From NCBI RefSeq assembly GCF_004138295.1, contig NZ_SCFM01000062.1, forward strand, positions 1 through 35,589: a stretch of DNA of 35,589 nucleotides, read 5' to 3'. Source of the DNA: Ectobacillus funiculus. Lineage in GTDB: Bacteria; Bacillota; Bacilli; Bacillales; Bacillaceae_G. Positions 24,674 through 32,215 of this stretch are shown here, piece by piece. Below the pieces are notes generated by a model. The model was not told where the DNA came from, ran no database searches, and saw only the letters and a list, made by a program, of their open reading frames with translations. Position numbers and translations under genes: made by a program. Position 1 is the first letter of the stretch. Each line of letters begins with the position of its first letter.

Positions 24674-24941
24674 ACCGTGATAGGCGGGGAGGCAGCGGTG
24701 CCCTGTAGCTCGCAATCCGCTCTAGCGAGGCTGAATCCCCTTCAGCGGTATGATGGATGTAAGGCTTGCCTTATATAAGCGGTGATGACCTTCGGAGTCC
24801 TCGCAACAGAAATCCATGAACTTGGTCAGGCCGGGAACGGAGCAGCCATAAGTGGAAGCTTCTGTGTGTCGCAGGGTAGCTACGAACGAGCTGGCTGTAT
24901 GAGTACCGCTTATGTCGTCATATCAATGAAGGGTTCACGGT
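24674..24941 (+). ncRNA. scr: Signal recognition particle RNA (scRNA, long Bacillus type)
   Basis: About 268 nt, close to the 271 nt of B. subtilis scRNA. The ends pair: ACCGTGA (24674-24680) with TCACGGT (24935-24941). The 5' Alu domain shows GGCGGGGAGGCAGCGGTGCC and CCGCTCTAGCGAGG. The Ffh-binding S domain shows CTTGGTCAGGCCGGGAACGG then AGCAGCC, with a GGAA tetraloop on a CCG/CGG stem, and the later CGCAGGGTAGC completes the internal loop. It targets nascent membrane and secreted proteins with Ffh. tRNA genes follow immediately. Confidence 0.93.
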
Positions 24942-24964
24942 GTTTATTTATTTTTATCTTGTAT

Positions 24965-25049
24965 GGAGGGGTAGCGAAGTGGCTAAACGCGGCGGACTGT
25001 AAATCCGCTCCCTCAGGGTTCGGCGGTTCGAATCCGTCCCCCTCCACCA
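24965..25049 (+). tRNA. tRNA-Tyr (GTA)
   Basis: Acceptor GGAGGGG pairs with CCCCTCC and CCA is encoded. It has a long variable arm as expected for Tyr. Anticodon GTA is at 24999-25001 within GACTGTAAATC. Confidence 0.95.
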
Positions 25050-25109
25050 TAGTATATTATGTGCTGATGAAGTGCATGAAGCATGTAGGCAATTGTGAAA
25101 TTTGCATTT

Positions 25110-25193
25110 GCGGGTGTGGCGGAATTGGCAGACGCACCAGACTTAGGATCTGGCGCCTTTGGCGTGGGGGTTCGAGTCCCTTCACCCGCACCA
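25110..25193 (+). tRNA. tRNA-Leu (TAG)
   Basis: Acceptor GCGGGTG pairs with CACCCGC and CCA is encoded. Anticodon TAG is at 25144-25146 between CCAGA and TCTGG. It has the long variable arm typical of Leu. Confidence 0.95.
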
Positions 25194-25225
25194 TTTATAA
25201 TGGAAACCTGAAACGTTATGTTTAT

Positions 25226-25300
25226 GGCGGTTGTGGCGAAGTGGTTAACGCATCAGATTGTGGCTCCGACACTCGTGGGTTCGATTCCCATCAATCGCCC
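25226..25300 (+). tRNA. tRNA-His (GTG)
   Basis: G-1 is encoded at 25226 and faces C73, the His identity pair. Acceptor GCGGTTG pairs with CAATCGC and CCA is not encoded. Anticodon GTG lies in GATTGTGGCTC. The anticodon stem TCAGA/TCCGA contains one A.C mismatch where most Bacillus copies have G-C. Confidence 0.88.
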
Positions 25301-25330
25301 TTGCTTATGATAACATTACTTGCATATAAT

Positions 25331-25401
<71 letters not shown>

Positions 25402-25407
25402 TTTTTG

Positions 25408-25537
25408 CACTGTAGGAAAGTATAAATTTCCAGCCAGAAGCCAATTTGACGCAGTCGGAAATTTTAAGAATACAGTATAAGTACAACTACGTCTATGTCC
25501 TTGCTTAACGGCTCACCAATCGGCGAGTTTTCTTTAT
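25408..25537 (+). repeat. Structured intergenic repeat, copy R5
   Basis: It starts CACTGTAGGAAAGTATAA one base after the T6 tract that follows tRNA-Cys. AAATTTCC pairs with GGAAATTT, and ACTGTA pairs with TACAGT further on. The 3' hairpin TTGCT...GGCGAGTTTTC uses wobble pairs. Confidence 0.85.
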
Positions 25538-25773
25538 TTTTTGAAGGCTAAAGGGGAAATAATTCACAGGAACCGATACTTAAAATTTGAGCAGATGTTA
25601 AAACACTATAAAAAAACGTTATTATGTACATAATAAAGAAACTGGGAATTAGACAATCAAAAGACTAGGCACTCCTTGTTTAGAGATTTTTCCTTAATAA
25701 TCCTGATGTTACAATGCGGAACATGCCTTTATAAATGTCCAAATCAAAAGTCTAATAACTTTATTCTAAGTAA
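25538..25773. other. AT-rich intergenic segment with perfect palindrome
   Basis: No gene was seen in this ~235 bp. It contains TTATTATGTACATAATAA (25619-25636), a perfect 18-bp palindrome with no loop. It marks the start of the AT-rich accessory patch that separates the tRNA cluster from its decayed tail. Confidence 0.5.
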
Positions 25774-26352
25774 TCACAAGGAAGCTGAAAAATACAGTTC
25801 ATTATAAAAGAAACATTTTTTAAATCTTTTTAGAACCTGGCATTGGAAATTTTCCATCGTAAAGTAATTTAGATACTCTTCTTCTCTCAAAATGTATTCA
25901 CCTTTGTCATTCGACCTCATGAACCAATTACTGATTGGAGACTTTTCGCACAAACAAGGTTCCATAATAACTATTTTACCATCTGGTTTTAAGACCCGTT
26001 TAAACTCTTTTACATAACCATGAACCATTTCTGGAGGGATATGGTGCAGTACAGCAATGATCAAAATAAAATCAAAACTATTGTTTTCTGAAGGAAGTTC
26101 ACTTCCTGTTAAAGTTTCAAATCGGTACTGGTTATACAAACGTTTCGCAAGTTCAACCCTGTATGAATCTGGATCAATACCAAAATAATGATCAGGTGTG
26201 CATAGGGTGCAATTTGCCCCGGTACCTGCTCCGAAATCCAACACTTTTTTATCCGATAAATTAAAATGTTGCTTAATATGATTTTGAATATATAACTTTG
26301 TAAGCCATTTAGGTCGAACCAATAAGTGATAAATTCTTGGTGATAATTGCAA
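25774..26352 (-). CDS. Class I SAM-dependent methyltransferase
   Basis: 192 aa. The AdoMet-binding glycine loop is VLDFGAGTGA (37-46), followed by the acidic GIDPDSYRVELAK, motif IV IAVLHHIPPEM and post-motif VLKPDGKIVIMEP, which indicate a UbiE/small-molecule-like Rossmann methyltransferase. The start is TTG 26352 with AGGTG 8-9 nt upstream on the minus strand. Codon usage is AT-richer than in neighbouring core genes. It is divergent from the metallophosphoesterase gene. The substrate cannot be inferred. Together with its neighbour it probably arrived by transfer into the tRNA locus. Confidence 0.82.
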   Translation of the reverse strand: MQLSPRIYHLLVRPKWLTKLYIQNHIKQHFNLSDKKVLDFGAGTGANCTLCTPDHYFGIDPDSYRVELAKRLYNQYRFETLTGSELPSENNSFDFILIIAVLHHIPPEMVHGYVKEFKRVLKPDGKIVIMEPCLCEKSPISNWFMRSNDKGEYILREEEYLNYFTMENFQCQVLKRFKKCFFYNELYFSASL

Positions 26353-26457
26353 TGTAACGCACCTGCTTTATTAAATTAATGAGTTCCTTTCTCTTGGAAG
26401 AACAGTTTTAGGTTAAGAAAGAAGCAGCCTTTTTATGCTTTTGAATTTACATCAAAG

Positions 26458-26483
26458 TTAATTAAATTATGGTAGTAATTAAC
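26458..26483. promoter_or_regulatory. Inverted repeat between divergent genes
   Basis: GTTAATTA (26458-26465) and TAATTAAC (26476-26483) are exact complements separated by 10 bp, in the 270-bp region that must hold both divergent promoters. A TATAAT lies at 26594-26599 for the rightward gene. It is a candidate operator only. Confidence 0.4.
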
Positions 26484-26622
26484 CTAGATTAAGTAAACAA
26501 TGCCCCTTTTTGTCATTTTCAGTAAATTTGCATAATAGTTACCTTTTTTCTTTTCCCCATTAATTCCCGCTAATAATTTCTTCTCAGGTTTTATATAATA
26601 ATACGATGTGAGGAGGGGAACA

Positions 26623-27483
26623 ATGAAATTATTTATTTTGATTCTTTTGTTTTTAGGTACTGTGCTCCTTTTCTATAGAGCATACAAAAATACTCATAGA
26701 GTTGCTTTAAATAGAGTCAATTTATCTAATATAGATTCTAATCAGCTTCGAGGACCTCATTTAAATGTTTTACAGATCTCAGATATGCATTTAGAAAATA
26801 TTTCTGTTTCTCCTGAACATCTTTACAACAAGCTAGCAGGAGAGAAAATTGATATAATTGCTTTAACGGGGGATTTTCTTGATAAAAAACGCAGTATTCC
26901 AAAGCTGATTCCTTATTTAAAAGTTTTTAACAGGTTAAATCCGTGTTATGGCATTTATGCTGTATTTGGAAACCATGATTACAGATTAAAACAAAAGGAT
27001 TTTGAAGTATTAAGAACTACACTGGAACAATATGGGTGTAAAACTCTTCAAAATGAAAATGATTCAATTGTTGTCGAAGGAAAGCTTATTCATATTATTG
27101 GTATAGACGATTTACATTCAAAAAGAAGCAACCTGCAAACATCATACTCAGGTTTAAAGGAAGGATACCATTTAGTTTTAACTCATGATCCTAATATTGT
27201 TCTCAACATGAAGGGGTGGCACTTCGATTATCTGCTTTCAGGTCATTTTCATGGCGGACAAATACACTGGCCTAAGCCGTATCATCTAGTAAAGCTGGGA
27301 AGGACCATGATGAAGATGAATATGATTAAAGGGCTGCATTACTTTGAGGATAAACCTTTTTATATAAGTGAAGGATTGGGACAAACATCAATAAATATCA
27401 GAGTTGGGAGTCGACCGGAAATAACAATTCATCAACTTTCTTTAAACAAAATTTGCGAGGAAGGAATTCAGACGGCTGTTTAG
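26623..27483 (+). CDS. Membrane-anchored metallophosphoesterase
   Basis: 286 aa. An N-terminal membrane anchor (MKLFILILLFLGTVLLFYRA) precedes a calcineurin-like phosphoesterase domain. The metal-ligand motifs appear in order: ISDMHLE (D-x-H), TGDFLDK (GD), FGNHDYR (GNHD), LTHDP and SGHFHGGQ (GHxH). This is the YkuE/LpxH-like group acting at the membrane on lipid-linked or nucleotide phosphodiesters; the substrate is unknown. A strong AGGAGGGG precedes ATG 26623. Like the divergent methyltransferase it is AT-rich, and it lies between intact and decayed tRNAs. Confidence 0.85.
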   Translation: MKLFILILLFLGTVLLFYRAYKNTHRVALNRVNLSNIDSNQLRGPHLNVLQISDMHLENISVSPEHLYNKLAGEKIDIIALTGDFLDKKRSIPKLIPYLKVFNRLNPCYGIYAVFGNHDYRLKQKDFEVLRTTLEQYGCKTLQNENDSIVVEGKLIHIIGIDDLHSKRSNLQTSYSGLKEGYHLVLTHDPNIVLNMKGWHFDYLLSGHFHGGQIHWPKPYHLVKLGRTMMKMNMIKGLHYFEDKPFYISEGLGQTSINIRVGSRPEITIHQLSLNKICEEGIQTAV

Positions 27484-27574
27484 CGTTAAAGTCTATAATC
27501 ATTTTTTTATGACTCTGCTGGAACTTGTTAGGCTTGTTCAACAGTCAACTTGTTTTTTTAAAAACTAATCATAT

Positions 27575-27639
27575 TCCGCAGAGTGGTAGAGCTATTAGCT
27601 GTTAACTGTCGGTCGTGGGGTCGAATTCCGTCAATAATA
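27575..27639 (+). pseudogene. Decayed tRNA-Asn (GTT)
   Basis: TCCGCAG, AGTGGTAGAGCTAT, GCTGTTAAC and GGTCGTGGGGTCGAAT follow the Bacillus tRNA-Asn order. About 7 nt of the 5' D-stem (expected TAGCTC) are missing, the anticodon stem is mispaired, and the 3' acceptor CTGCGGA is replaced by TCAATAA. It cannot form a cloverleaf. Confidence 0.7.
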
Positions 27640-27713
27640 CTGCTGTAGCGGACTTGGCAGACGTGCACGACTCAAAATCGTGTTCCTCTTGCGGTTCGAC
27701 CCCAACCAGCGGT
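27640..27713 (+). pseudogene. Decayed tRNA-Leu (CAA)
   Basis: GCGGACTTGGCAGACG and CACGACTCAAAATCGTG (anticodon CAA, 27673-27675) are clearly Leu. The long variable arm is shortened to a few bases, the T-stem pairs poorly and the acceptor is reduced to CTGCT/AGCGG. Leu (CAA) ends the large tRNA clusters of Bacillus, so this is probably the old tail of the Tyr-Leu-His-Cys cluster. Confidence 0.7.
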
Positions 27714-27745
27714 ATTATGGCATCGCTTGCTAATACGAGAAAATT

Positions 27746-27780
27746 AACGGTTCTTACATATTGTAAGAACCGTTTTTTTA
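27746..27780 (+). terminator. Surviving tRNA-cluster terminator
   Basis: AACGGTTCTTAC pairs perfectly with GTAAGAACCGTT over ATATT, followed by a T-run. It lies just after the decayed Leu tRNA. Confidence 0.88.
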
Positions 27781-27897
27781 TTATTTATTAATTTTTTGAA
27801 ATGACAAAGGAATGCTACTGTTTATCCAGAATGAATCATATTGATACAAACAGCAACAAACAGATAAACATATTTACATTTTCCGAGGTGAATAGCA

Positions 27898-27975
27898 ATG
27901 AGAAGCGAAAAGGAAATGTTTGATTTGATAGTAGGAATAGCTCAAATTGAACAATTTTGTCTGCTGTCTTTGTGA
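27898..27975 (+). pseudogene. Fragment resembling ANT(6) aminoglycoside adenylyltransferase start
   Basis: After a GAGGTG site, ATG 27898 encodes MRSEKEMFDLIVGIAQ. This closely resembles the N-terminus of AadK/AadE-type streptomycin 6-adenylyltransferases (MRxEKEMxDLI...). The frame then degenerates (IEQFCLLSL) and stops at 27973-27975. No nucleotidyltransferase motif follows, so at most the first ~16 codons survive. The identification rests on that short match. Confidence 0.45.
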
Positions 27976-28079
27976 GTAATGGCACAATAGCTGCCTTTTG
28001 TAGTATGGTAGCTTCCCCGCTTGTAAATGATGGTTTAGTGACTGAGATACTGTTTTCTATCGAGGTTTTTATCGGATGA
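27957..28079 (+). pseudogene. Hydrophobic remnant, probably of a membrane transporter
   Basis: In another frame a 40-residue stretch (LSAVFVSNGTIAAFCSMVAS and PLVNDGLVTEILFSIEVFIG) resembles part of a polytopic membrane protein. It overlaps the end of the ANT(6)-like fragment and has no start codon of its own. It is probably the C-terminal remnant left by a deletion that fused two gene fragments. Confidence 0.3.
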
Positions 28080-28090
28080 ATTATATAAGC

Positions 28091-28140
28091 AGAGGGCTGT
28101 TTCAAGGTTGCGAATCCTTGGGACAGCCCTCTCACTTTTT
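28091..28140 (+). terminator. Two-tier terminator hairpin
   Basis: AGAGGGCTGT pairs with ACAGCCCTCT and inside it CAAGG pairs with CCTTG, followed by CACTTTTT. It closes the decayed region. Confidence 0.8.
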
Positions 28141-28211
28141 AAAATTCATTCTTGAGTATAATCTAGCTCCGGTGCAAAAGATAAAAAACTCCTTGTGTAA
28201 CAGATAAAATA

Positions 28212-28233
28212 ATTAGCTTTACCGAAAGCTAGA
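28212..28233 (-). terminator. MFS gene terminator
   Basis: On the minus strand TAGCTTT pairs with AAAGCTA over CGGT, followed by ATTATTTT, 8 nt after the MFS stop codon. Confidence 0.65.
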
Positions 28234-28240
28234 TTCTTGC

Positions 28241-29434
28241 CTACGCTCCCTTTTGCAATGCGATTGTTTGCCGCATGGTACGCTGAATCACAAAAGCAGA
28301 TCCGAGCAGGAACACAAATAGTGTAATATATAATGCATCGTCTCCGCCAAGGTGGTACAAGGTTGTACCGAAGAGCGGACCGATGGCGGCACCGGTGAAG
28401 CGGACAAAGTTATAGACGCCCATTGCTGTTCCTTTTTCATTGAGGAACAAATTTACAAGCGAGGTCGACTGTGATGGCAAGCTTGTGCCGAGCAAAATGC
28501 CGTAGCCGAGCAGGAATATGATAAGCGCAGGGATCGTTAGAAGCTTCCAATGCAGGAATCCCCAAAAGAGGGCAACGACAAGTCCGATTCCATAAGAGGA
28601 GAGAACTAAAATAGAAGCGTGCGTCAAACGTGTCTGCAGGCGTCCGCCAAGCATTGTGCCAAGTACAATACCCGCGGTAAGCGGCATAAAGAAGAGACCT
28701 TTTACTGCGAGTGAAACGTGAAATAATTCATCTAATAGAGTAGGTAAGAATACGAGAAAAATGTAATAGCCGTAAAATTGCACAAAGGCAAGCAGCATGA
28801 CTGCAGAAGCGGCTCTATTTGAGATAATATTAAAAAAGGTTTGTATTGTAATTTTTTTGCTCACTGCATCCGGCGGCAATGTTTCAGGTAATATAGAACG
28901 GTTGTATAAATAAGCAAATAAGGCAGCAGCTGCTAAAAGGGCAAAGGCTGTATGCCAATCTGTATAGGCGGAAATAAAGCTGCCGATGACGGGACCAAGC
29001 ACTGGACCTAGGAAGACCATCGTTTGATAGATGCTCATCGCTTTACCGCGTTCATGGGGTGTATAGATATCGCCGATGACAGCTGCCGCTACGACTGAGC
29101 CAGTTGTGATGCCGAACGCCTGTATAGCTCTTCCGAAGAGGAATAAGTAGTAGTTCGATGACAGAAAGCAAATAAGTGAGCCGGTCATAAAAATAAGCAG
29201 ACCGGGCAGCAGCGTGGCTTTTCGTCCGCGTGTATCTGTTAGAGGCCCGACAAAAAATTGATTAGCGGCCAGAATAAACGTATAGAGGGAAATTGTAAGA
29301 TTGACCATAAATTGGTTCGCCGCATAAAAATGACCGACTTCCGGCAAGCTTGGTGTATAAATTGTTTGCGTGAATGGCCCTAAAAAGGCAGCAATGGATA
29401 AGCCAAGCAAGATCTTTTGATTCCGTGATTCCAT
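28241..29434 (-). CDS. MFS drug transporter (DHA1 / Bcr-CflA type)
   Basis: 397 aa with about 12 transmembrane helices. Motif A appears as VGPLTDTRGRKATLLPG between helices 2 and 3. The antiporter motif C region, typical of drug/H+ exporters, is MVFLGPVLGPVIGSFI in helix 5. FGITTGSVVAAAVIGDIYTP (helix 4 region) fits the DHA1 group. Start ATG 29434 follows GGAGATG at good spacing; the ATG 24 nt upstream has no ribosome-binding site. It probably expels small hydrophobic compounds or metabolites. It is monocistronic and no adjacent regulator was seen. Confidence 0.86.
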   Translation of the reverse strand: MESRNQKILLGLSIAAFLGPFTQTIYTPSLPEVGHFYAANQFMVNLTISLYTFILAANQFFVGPLTDTRGRKATLLPGLLIFMTGSLICFLSSNYYLFLFGRAIQAFGITTGSVVAAAVIGDIYTPHERGKAMSIYQTMVFLGPVLGPVIGSFISAYTDWHTAFALLAAAALFAYLYNRSILPETLPPDAVSKKITIQTFFNIISNRAASAVMLLAFVQFYGYYIFLVFLPTLLDELFHVSLAVKGLFFMPLTAGIVLGTMLGGRLQTRLTHASILVLSSYGIGLVVALFWGFLHWKLLTIPALIIFLLGYGILLGTSLPSQSTSLVNLFLNEKGTAMGVYNFVRFTGAAIGPLFGTTLYHLGGDDALYITLFVFLLGSAFVIQRTMRQTIALQKGA

Positions 29435-29458
29435 TTTCACATCTCCATTCTTTTCCAT

Positions 29459-29639
29459 ATCTAAAAGACAATAAATCTGTTGTTCATTATAACAAAGGAA
29501 TTGAGAAGATTCCTTTTAAATGCTTAACTTTATGAAATATATAATTTCTGCCTTTGTATAAAAGAGGCTTCCTTAAGATATACATTTCTATTCAAATCAT
29601 ACCTTGTGTGCCAGCTGCCATTCTATAAAGGTATTACAC
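29459..29639. other. Intergenic region upstream of the MFS gene
   Basis: About 180 bp, AT-rich. It should carry the minus-strand promoter of the MFS gene, but no clear box pair or repeat was found. Confidence 0.4.
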
Positions 29640-29672
29640 AAAAAATAGCCATACAGAACTTGTCTATACGGC
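29640..29672 (-). terminator. TatD-family gene terminator
   Basis: On the minus strand GCCGTATAGA pairs with TCTGTATGGC (two wobbles) over CAAGT, followed by TATTTTTTG. Confidence 0.75.
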
Positions 29673-29681
29673 ATGCATTTT

Positions 29682-30488
29682 CTAAATTGTTCGTTCATTC
29701 TCCTCGTTTCCGGCAGCGTTAAGTGCAGAAGGCTCAAACAAGGCTAGCATGTTTTGTTTACATTGCTTTTGAACAGCCATAATATCTTTTCCTTTTATTT
29801 CCGCTATTTTTTTTATAACATCCTCGATAAAAATGGGAGAAGTAGCTTTGTTTTGAAAGGGTCCGGAAAATGGCCATGGACCATCTGTTTCTGTTAATAA
29901 CTGCTTTAGCGGAACGTGGCGAATGAGATCCTGATCACGCTCCCGATAACAGGCCTCTGGTGTAACGGAAATATAATACCCGCTGTCTGTAATTTGTTTC
30001 ACAACAGACGGAGCTGCTTTGAGCCAATGGAAATGCGCCTTTAGAATATGGTGCCGAGTTAATAAGTCATAGGCAATTGGCGTATGAGAATGGACGGCAT
30101 GCAGGATAATCGGAAGGCTTTCCCTTTTGGAGATGCACATCATTTCATCAAGAAATGCAATATAATGTTCCAGAGAATCATGCTGCTGTTCGTGAAGTGT
30201 ATAATATGGCAGCCCTACCTCTCCAATCGCTGAAATAAGATGGCGTTCCCGGCGCAGTAAATGCTCCCATTCAGTGATATCGCGGGAAGAGGGGAGCGGC
30301 TGCTCTGGATGAAACCCAATTGCTGCAAAAATAAAGTCAGGATATCGCTGCTTAAGTGAAAGGGTTTCATAGCTGGATCGTAAGTCGGTCGATACGGCCG
30401 CTACTCCTTCAATGCCAGCTTGCTGCCACTGTTCTATCTGGCGGTCGATGTCTTTGTATTGGTTTAGATGGATATGGGCATCAAACAT
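29682..30488 (-). CDS. TatD family metal-dependent hydrolase
   Basis: 268 aa TIM-barrel amidohydrolase/DNase of the TatD superfamily. Metal ligands are recognisable: HIH at residues 5-7 (MFDAHIHLNQ), the bridging glutamate in AIGEVGLPYY, ILHAVHSHTP, HFHWLKAAP and the aspartate in TETDGPW. GEVGLPYY replaces the usual GExGLDYY, a one-residue departure at the conserved LD. GGAGG lies 7 nt before ATG 30488; a longer frame begins 11 codons upstream without support. TatD proteins have 3'-5' exonuclease or deoxyribonuclease activity; the role here is unspecific. Confidence 0.83.
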   Translation of the reverse strand: MFDAHIHLNQYKDIDRQIEQWQQAGIEGVAAVSTDLRSSYETLSLKQRYPDFIFAAIGFHPEQPLPSSRDITEWEHLLRRERHLISAIGEVGLPYYTLHEQQHDSLEHYIAFLDEMMCISKRESLPIILHAVHSHTPIAYDLLTRHHILKAHFHWLKAAPSVVKQITDSGYYISVTPEACYRERDQDLIRHVPLKQLLTETDGPWPFSGPFQNKATSPIFIEDVIKKIAEIKGKDIMAVQKQCKQNMLALFEPSALNAAGNEENERTI

Positions 30489-30526
30489 AGGTGAGCCTCC
30501 AGTATTTTTTAATGTATACATATAAT

Positions 30527-30571
30527 AACAAAGAGCGAAGTCTTCGTCATTTGAGGACTTTGCTCTTTGTT
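30527..30571. terminator. Terminator-like hairpin between divergent genes
   Basis: AACAAAGAGC...AGTC pairs with GACT...GCTCTTTGTT. It is oddly placed, since both flanking genes point away. Repeat R6 follows within 3 bp, repeating the hairpin-then-repeat arrangement seen elsewhere. Confidence 0.55.
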
Positions 30572-30573
30572 TA

Positions 30574-30690
30574 CCCTGTAAGCAAGTATAAACTTCCAGC
30601 TAGAAGCGAATTCGACGTAGCAGAAAATTTCAGGACTAAAGTGTAAGTGCAACTACGTTTTTATCCTCGCCAATCGGCGAGCTGTCTTTA
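30574..30690 (+). repeat. Structured intergenic repeat, copy R6 (compact 3' hairpin)
   Basis: It starts CCTGTAAGCAAGTATAAAC. The 3' hairpin is reduced to CTCGCC-AATC-GGCGAG, a perfect 6-bp stem lacking the inner GGCA/TGCC arm, and ends CTGTCTTTA. It is the only copy in a divergent intergenic region. Confidence 0.78.
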
Positions 30691-30808
30691 TCGTCTATAT
30701 ATATGTGCACAGTACGGCGGATTTCTAAGCAGTTATTTTGAATGTTCTCCCTTGCTCCAACATACAGATACATTAATTATGGTTTTACGTGTGAACGGAG
30801 GGAGAATA

Positions 30809-31420
30809 ATGGAGAAGGATTTTTTGAATATTTGGATGGAATTTGATGAAAAGCGCCGTAAGCGAGAGGAAGAACCAGCGATTCGGCAGGGAGAGGAGCT
30901 GGAGGAGCTCGTTCAGATGCGTGCATCTTATATTAATGACTTAATTCATGCTTTATCCAAAAATTATGAGGTTCTGCTAGCTATTACAAATGTTCTTGAG
31001 GATGCAAGGCGTTTCTGTACGGGCGAAAGTGAGATGTATCCGTTTATGGCCTACATGCAGGATTTAGTGGAACAAACCCCGAATTTTACATCGACCTTCT
31101 ATCCGCTTGTCAATCAGGCAAGGTCGCTGCTTATCCAAAAGGCGGATGTGACGCTTCTGCGCTGCGTCAAGCAGACAATGGATTTAGAAAAGGCGGCAAT
31201 TGAACTTGGTGATAGGGCTCTCCATTATATTGGTTTGTTTGAACAGCTTGTGCTTGAAGGAGATGATACAGTGATACTGGCATTTGTCGGGGATACATGT
31301 CGCTTGTATTTTGAGCTGAAGGATATGAACGAGACGCTGCTTCATCGCGCGAAACGGTATGAAGAATTAAATCGTATTTACATGACGAATAAGGTTATTG
31401 ATTATAATCGCCATCAGTAA
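30809..31420 (+). CDS. Hypothetical cytoplasmic protein, helical
   Basis: 203 aa, starting MEKDFLNIWMEFDEKRRKRE after a GGAGGGAG site 6-8 nt away. The protein is charged and appears almost wholly alpha-helical (LEELVQMRASYINDLIHALS, TLLRCVKQTMDLEKAAIELG), with no signal peptide, membrane span or catalytic motif. The longer frame upstream runs through repeat R6 and is rejected. Family not recognised; such helical proteins are often adaptors or regulators, but nothing here proves that. Ribosome-binding site and codon structure make the gene itself convincing. Confidence 0.7.
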   Translation: MEKDFLNIWMEFDEKRRKREEEPAIRQGEELEELVQMRASYINDLIHALSKNYEVLLAITNVLEDARRFCTGESEMYPFMAYMQDLVEQTPNFTSTFYPLVNQARSLLIQKADVTLLRCVKQTMDLEKAAIELGDRALHYIGLFEQLVLEGDDTVILAFVGDTCRLYFELKDMNETLLHRAKRYEELNRIYMTNKVIDYNRHQ

Positions 31421-31435
31421 GGGAATATAGTCTCA

Positions 31436-31463
31436 TTGTTTCTTGCGCTTTAGTATGTATAAT
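31436..31463 (+). promoter_or_regulatory. Promoter with long leader before csp
   Basis: TTGTTT (31436-31441), a 16-bp spacer and TATAAT (31458-31463). Transcription from about 31470 would give a ~230-nt leader to the cold-shock gene, or a separate small RNA. The leader contains the C-rich stretch CCTCCTCCTC (31532-31541), complementary to Shine-Dalgarno sequences. Confidence 0.5.
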
Positions 31464-31700
31464 GTTGCAGGAAACAGCTTGAGCATATACGAAAGAAACG
31501 GACAGGAAATGTACAGAGAACATAGAAGCCTCCTCCTCATTATTTCTTTTTAGTGAAGGGATTATGTATGAGGTGGAAAAGACTTAGAATTAATAAAAAA
31601 TATAGCCGCATAGGTTTAAAAAATTGTCTGTAGGTACATAATAAACATGCAAGGTTACATTGCAATTTTATGTATTTGGTACATGCTGGGAGGCAACAAA

Positions 31701-31901
31701 ATGGAACATGGTAAAGTAAAATGGTTTAACAGTGAAAAAGGCTTTGGATTTATCGAGCGTGAAGGCGGAGAGGATGTATTTGTTCATTTCTCTGCTATTC
31801 AAGGCGAAGGCTACAAGTCATTAGACGAAGGCCAAGAGGTTACTTTTGAAATTGAAAATGGCCAACGTGGTCCGCAAGCGACAAACGTACGTAAAGCATA
31901 A
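31701..31901 (+). CDS. Cold-shock protein (CspB/C/D type)
   Basis: 66 aa single OB-fold RNA chaperone that melts mRNA structure in the cold. RNP1 is KGFGFIE (13-19) and RNP2 is VFVHF (26-30), and [19 protein letters not shown] is near-identical to Bacillus Csp proteins. Start ATG 31701 follows GGGAGG; a longer frame from 31647 is part of the leader. Csp mRNAs usually have long structured 5' leaders, which fits the upstream promoter at 31436. It cannot be assigned to cspB, C or D from this sequence alone. Confidence 0.95.
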   Translation: MEHGKVKWFNSEKGFGFIEREGGEDVFVHFSAIQGEGYKSLDEGQEVTFEIENGQRGPQATNVRKA

Positions 31902-31915
31902 TGAATGAAGCCATA

Positions 31916-31947
31916 AACAGATCCGTATTAACCGGGTCTGTTTTTTA
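31916..31947 (+). terminator. csp terminator
   Basis: AACAGATCCG pairs with CGGGTCTGTT (one wobble) and is followed by a T-run. Repeat R7 starts 5 bp later. Confidence 0.85.
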
Positions 31948-31951
31948 TTTA

Positions 31952-32077
31952 CACTTTAAGGGCATAAATTTCTAGCCAGGAGACCATTCGACGTAGTGAG
32001 AATTTTTAGGAGTAAAGTATCAGTGCAACTACGCCTCTGTCTTCGCCAACGGCTCGCCAATTGACGAGTTTTCTTTG
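31952..32077 (+). repeat. Structured intergenic repeat, copy R7
   Basis: It starts CACTTTAAGGGCATAAATTTC. ACTTTA pairs with TAAAGT inside the element, and AAATTTCT pairs with AGAATTTTT. The 3' hairpin ends TTGACGAGTTTTCTTTG, one base pair weaker than the consensus. Confidence 0.82.
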
Positions 32078-32091
32078 TAATGAATGTACAT

Positions 32092-32122
32092 AAAAACCCT
32101 GCTCAAAAACAGAGCAGGGTTT
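32092..32122 (-). terminator. Terminator facing left
   Basis: AAACCCTGCTC pairs with GAGCAGGGTTT, with TTTT following on the minus strand. It has no clear gene to serve except the small minus-strand frame at 32216-32386, and it supports transcription from that side. Confidence 0.7.
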
Positions 32123-32215
32123 AGCTATGCTAGAAAGCAAAATGGTTTATTTCTAGTATAGGTTAATTTTGGAGGGGGCATACCTGTTGTTTCAGCTGTC
32201 ACTATACTGTTTCGT

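Noticed and set aside
25538-28140. Prophage or integrative element
   Set aside because: No integrase, structural phage gene, conjugation gene or clear attachment-site duplication was found; only an AT-rich insertion with two genes is supported.
30647-30808. N-terminal extension of the 203-aa hypothetical protein
   Set aside because: The extension begins inside repeat R6, while ATG 30809 has a strong ribosome-binding site.
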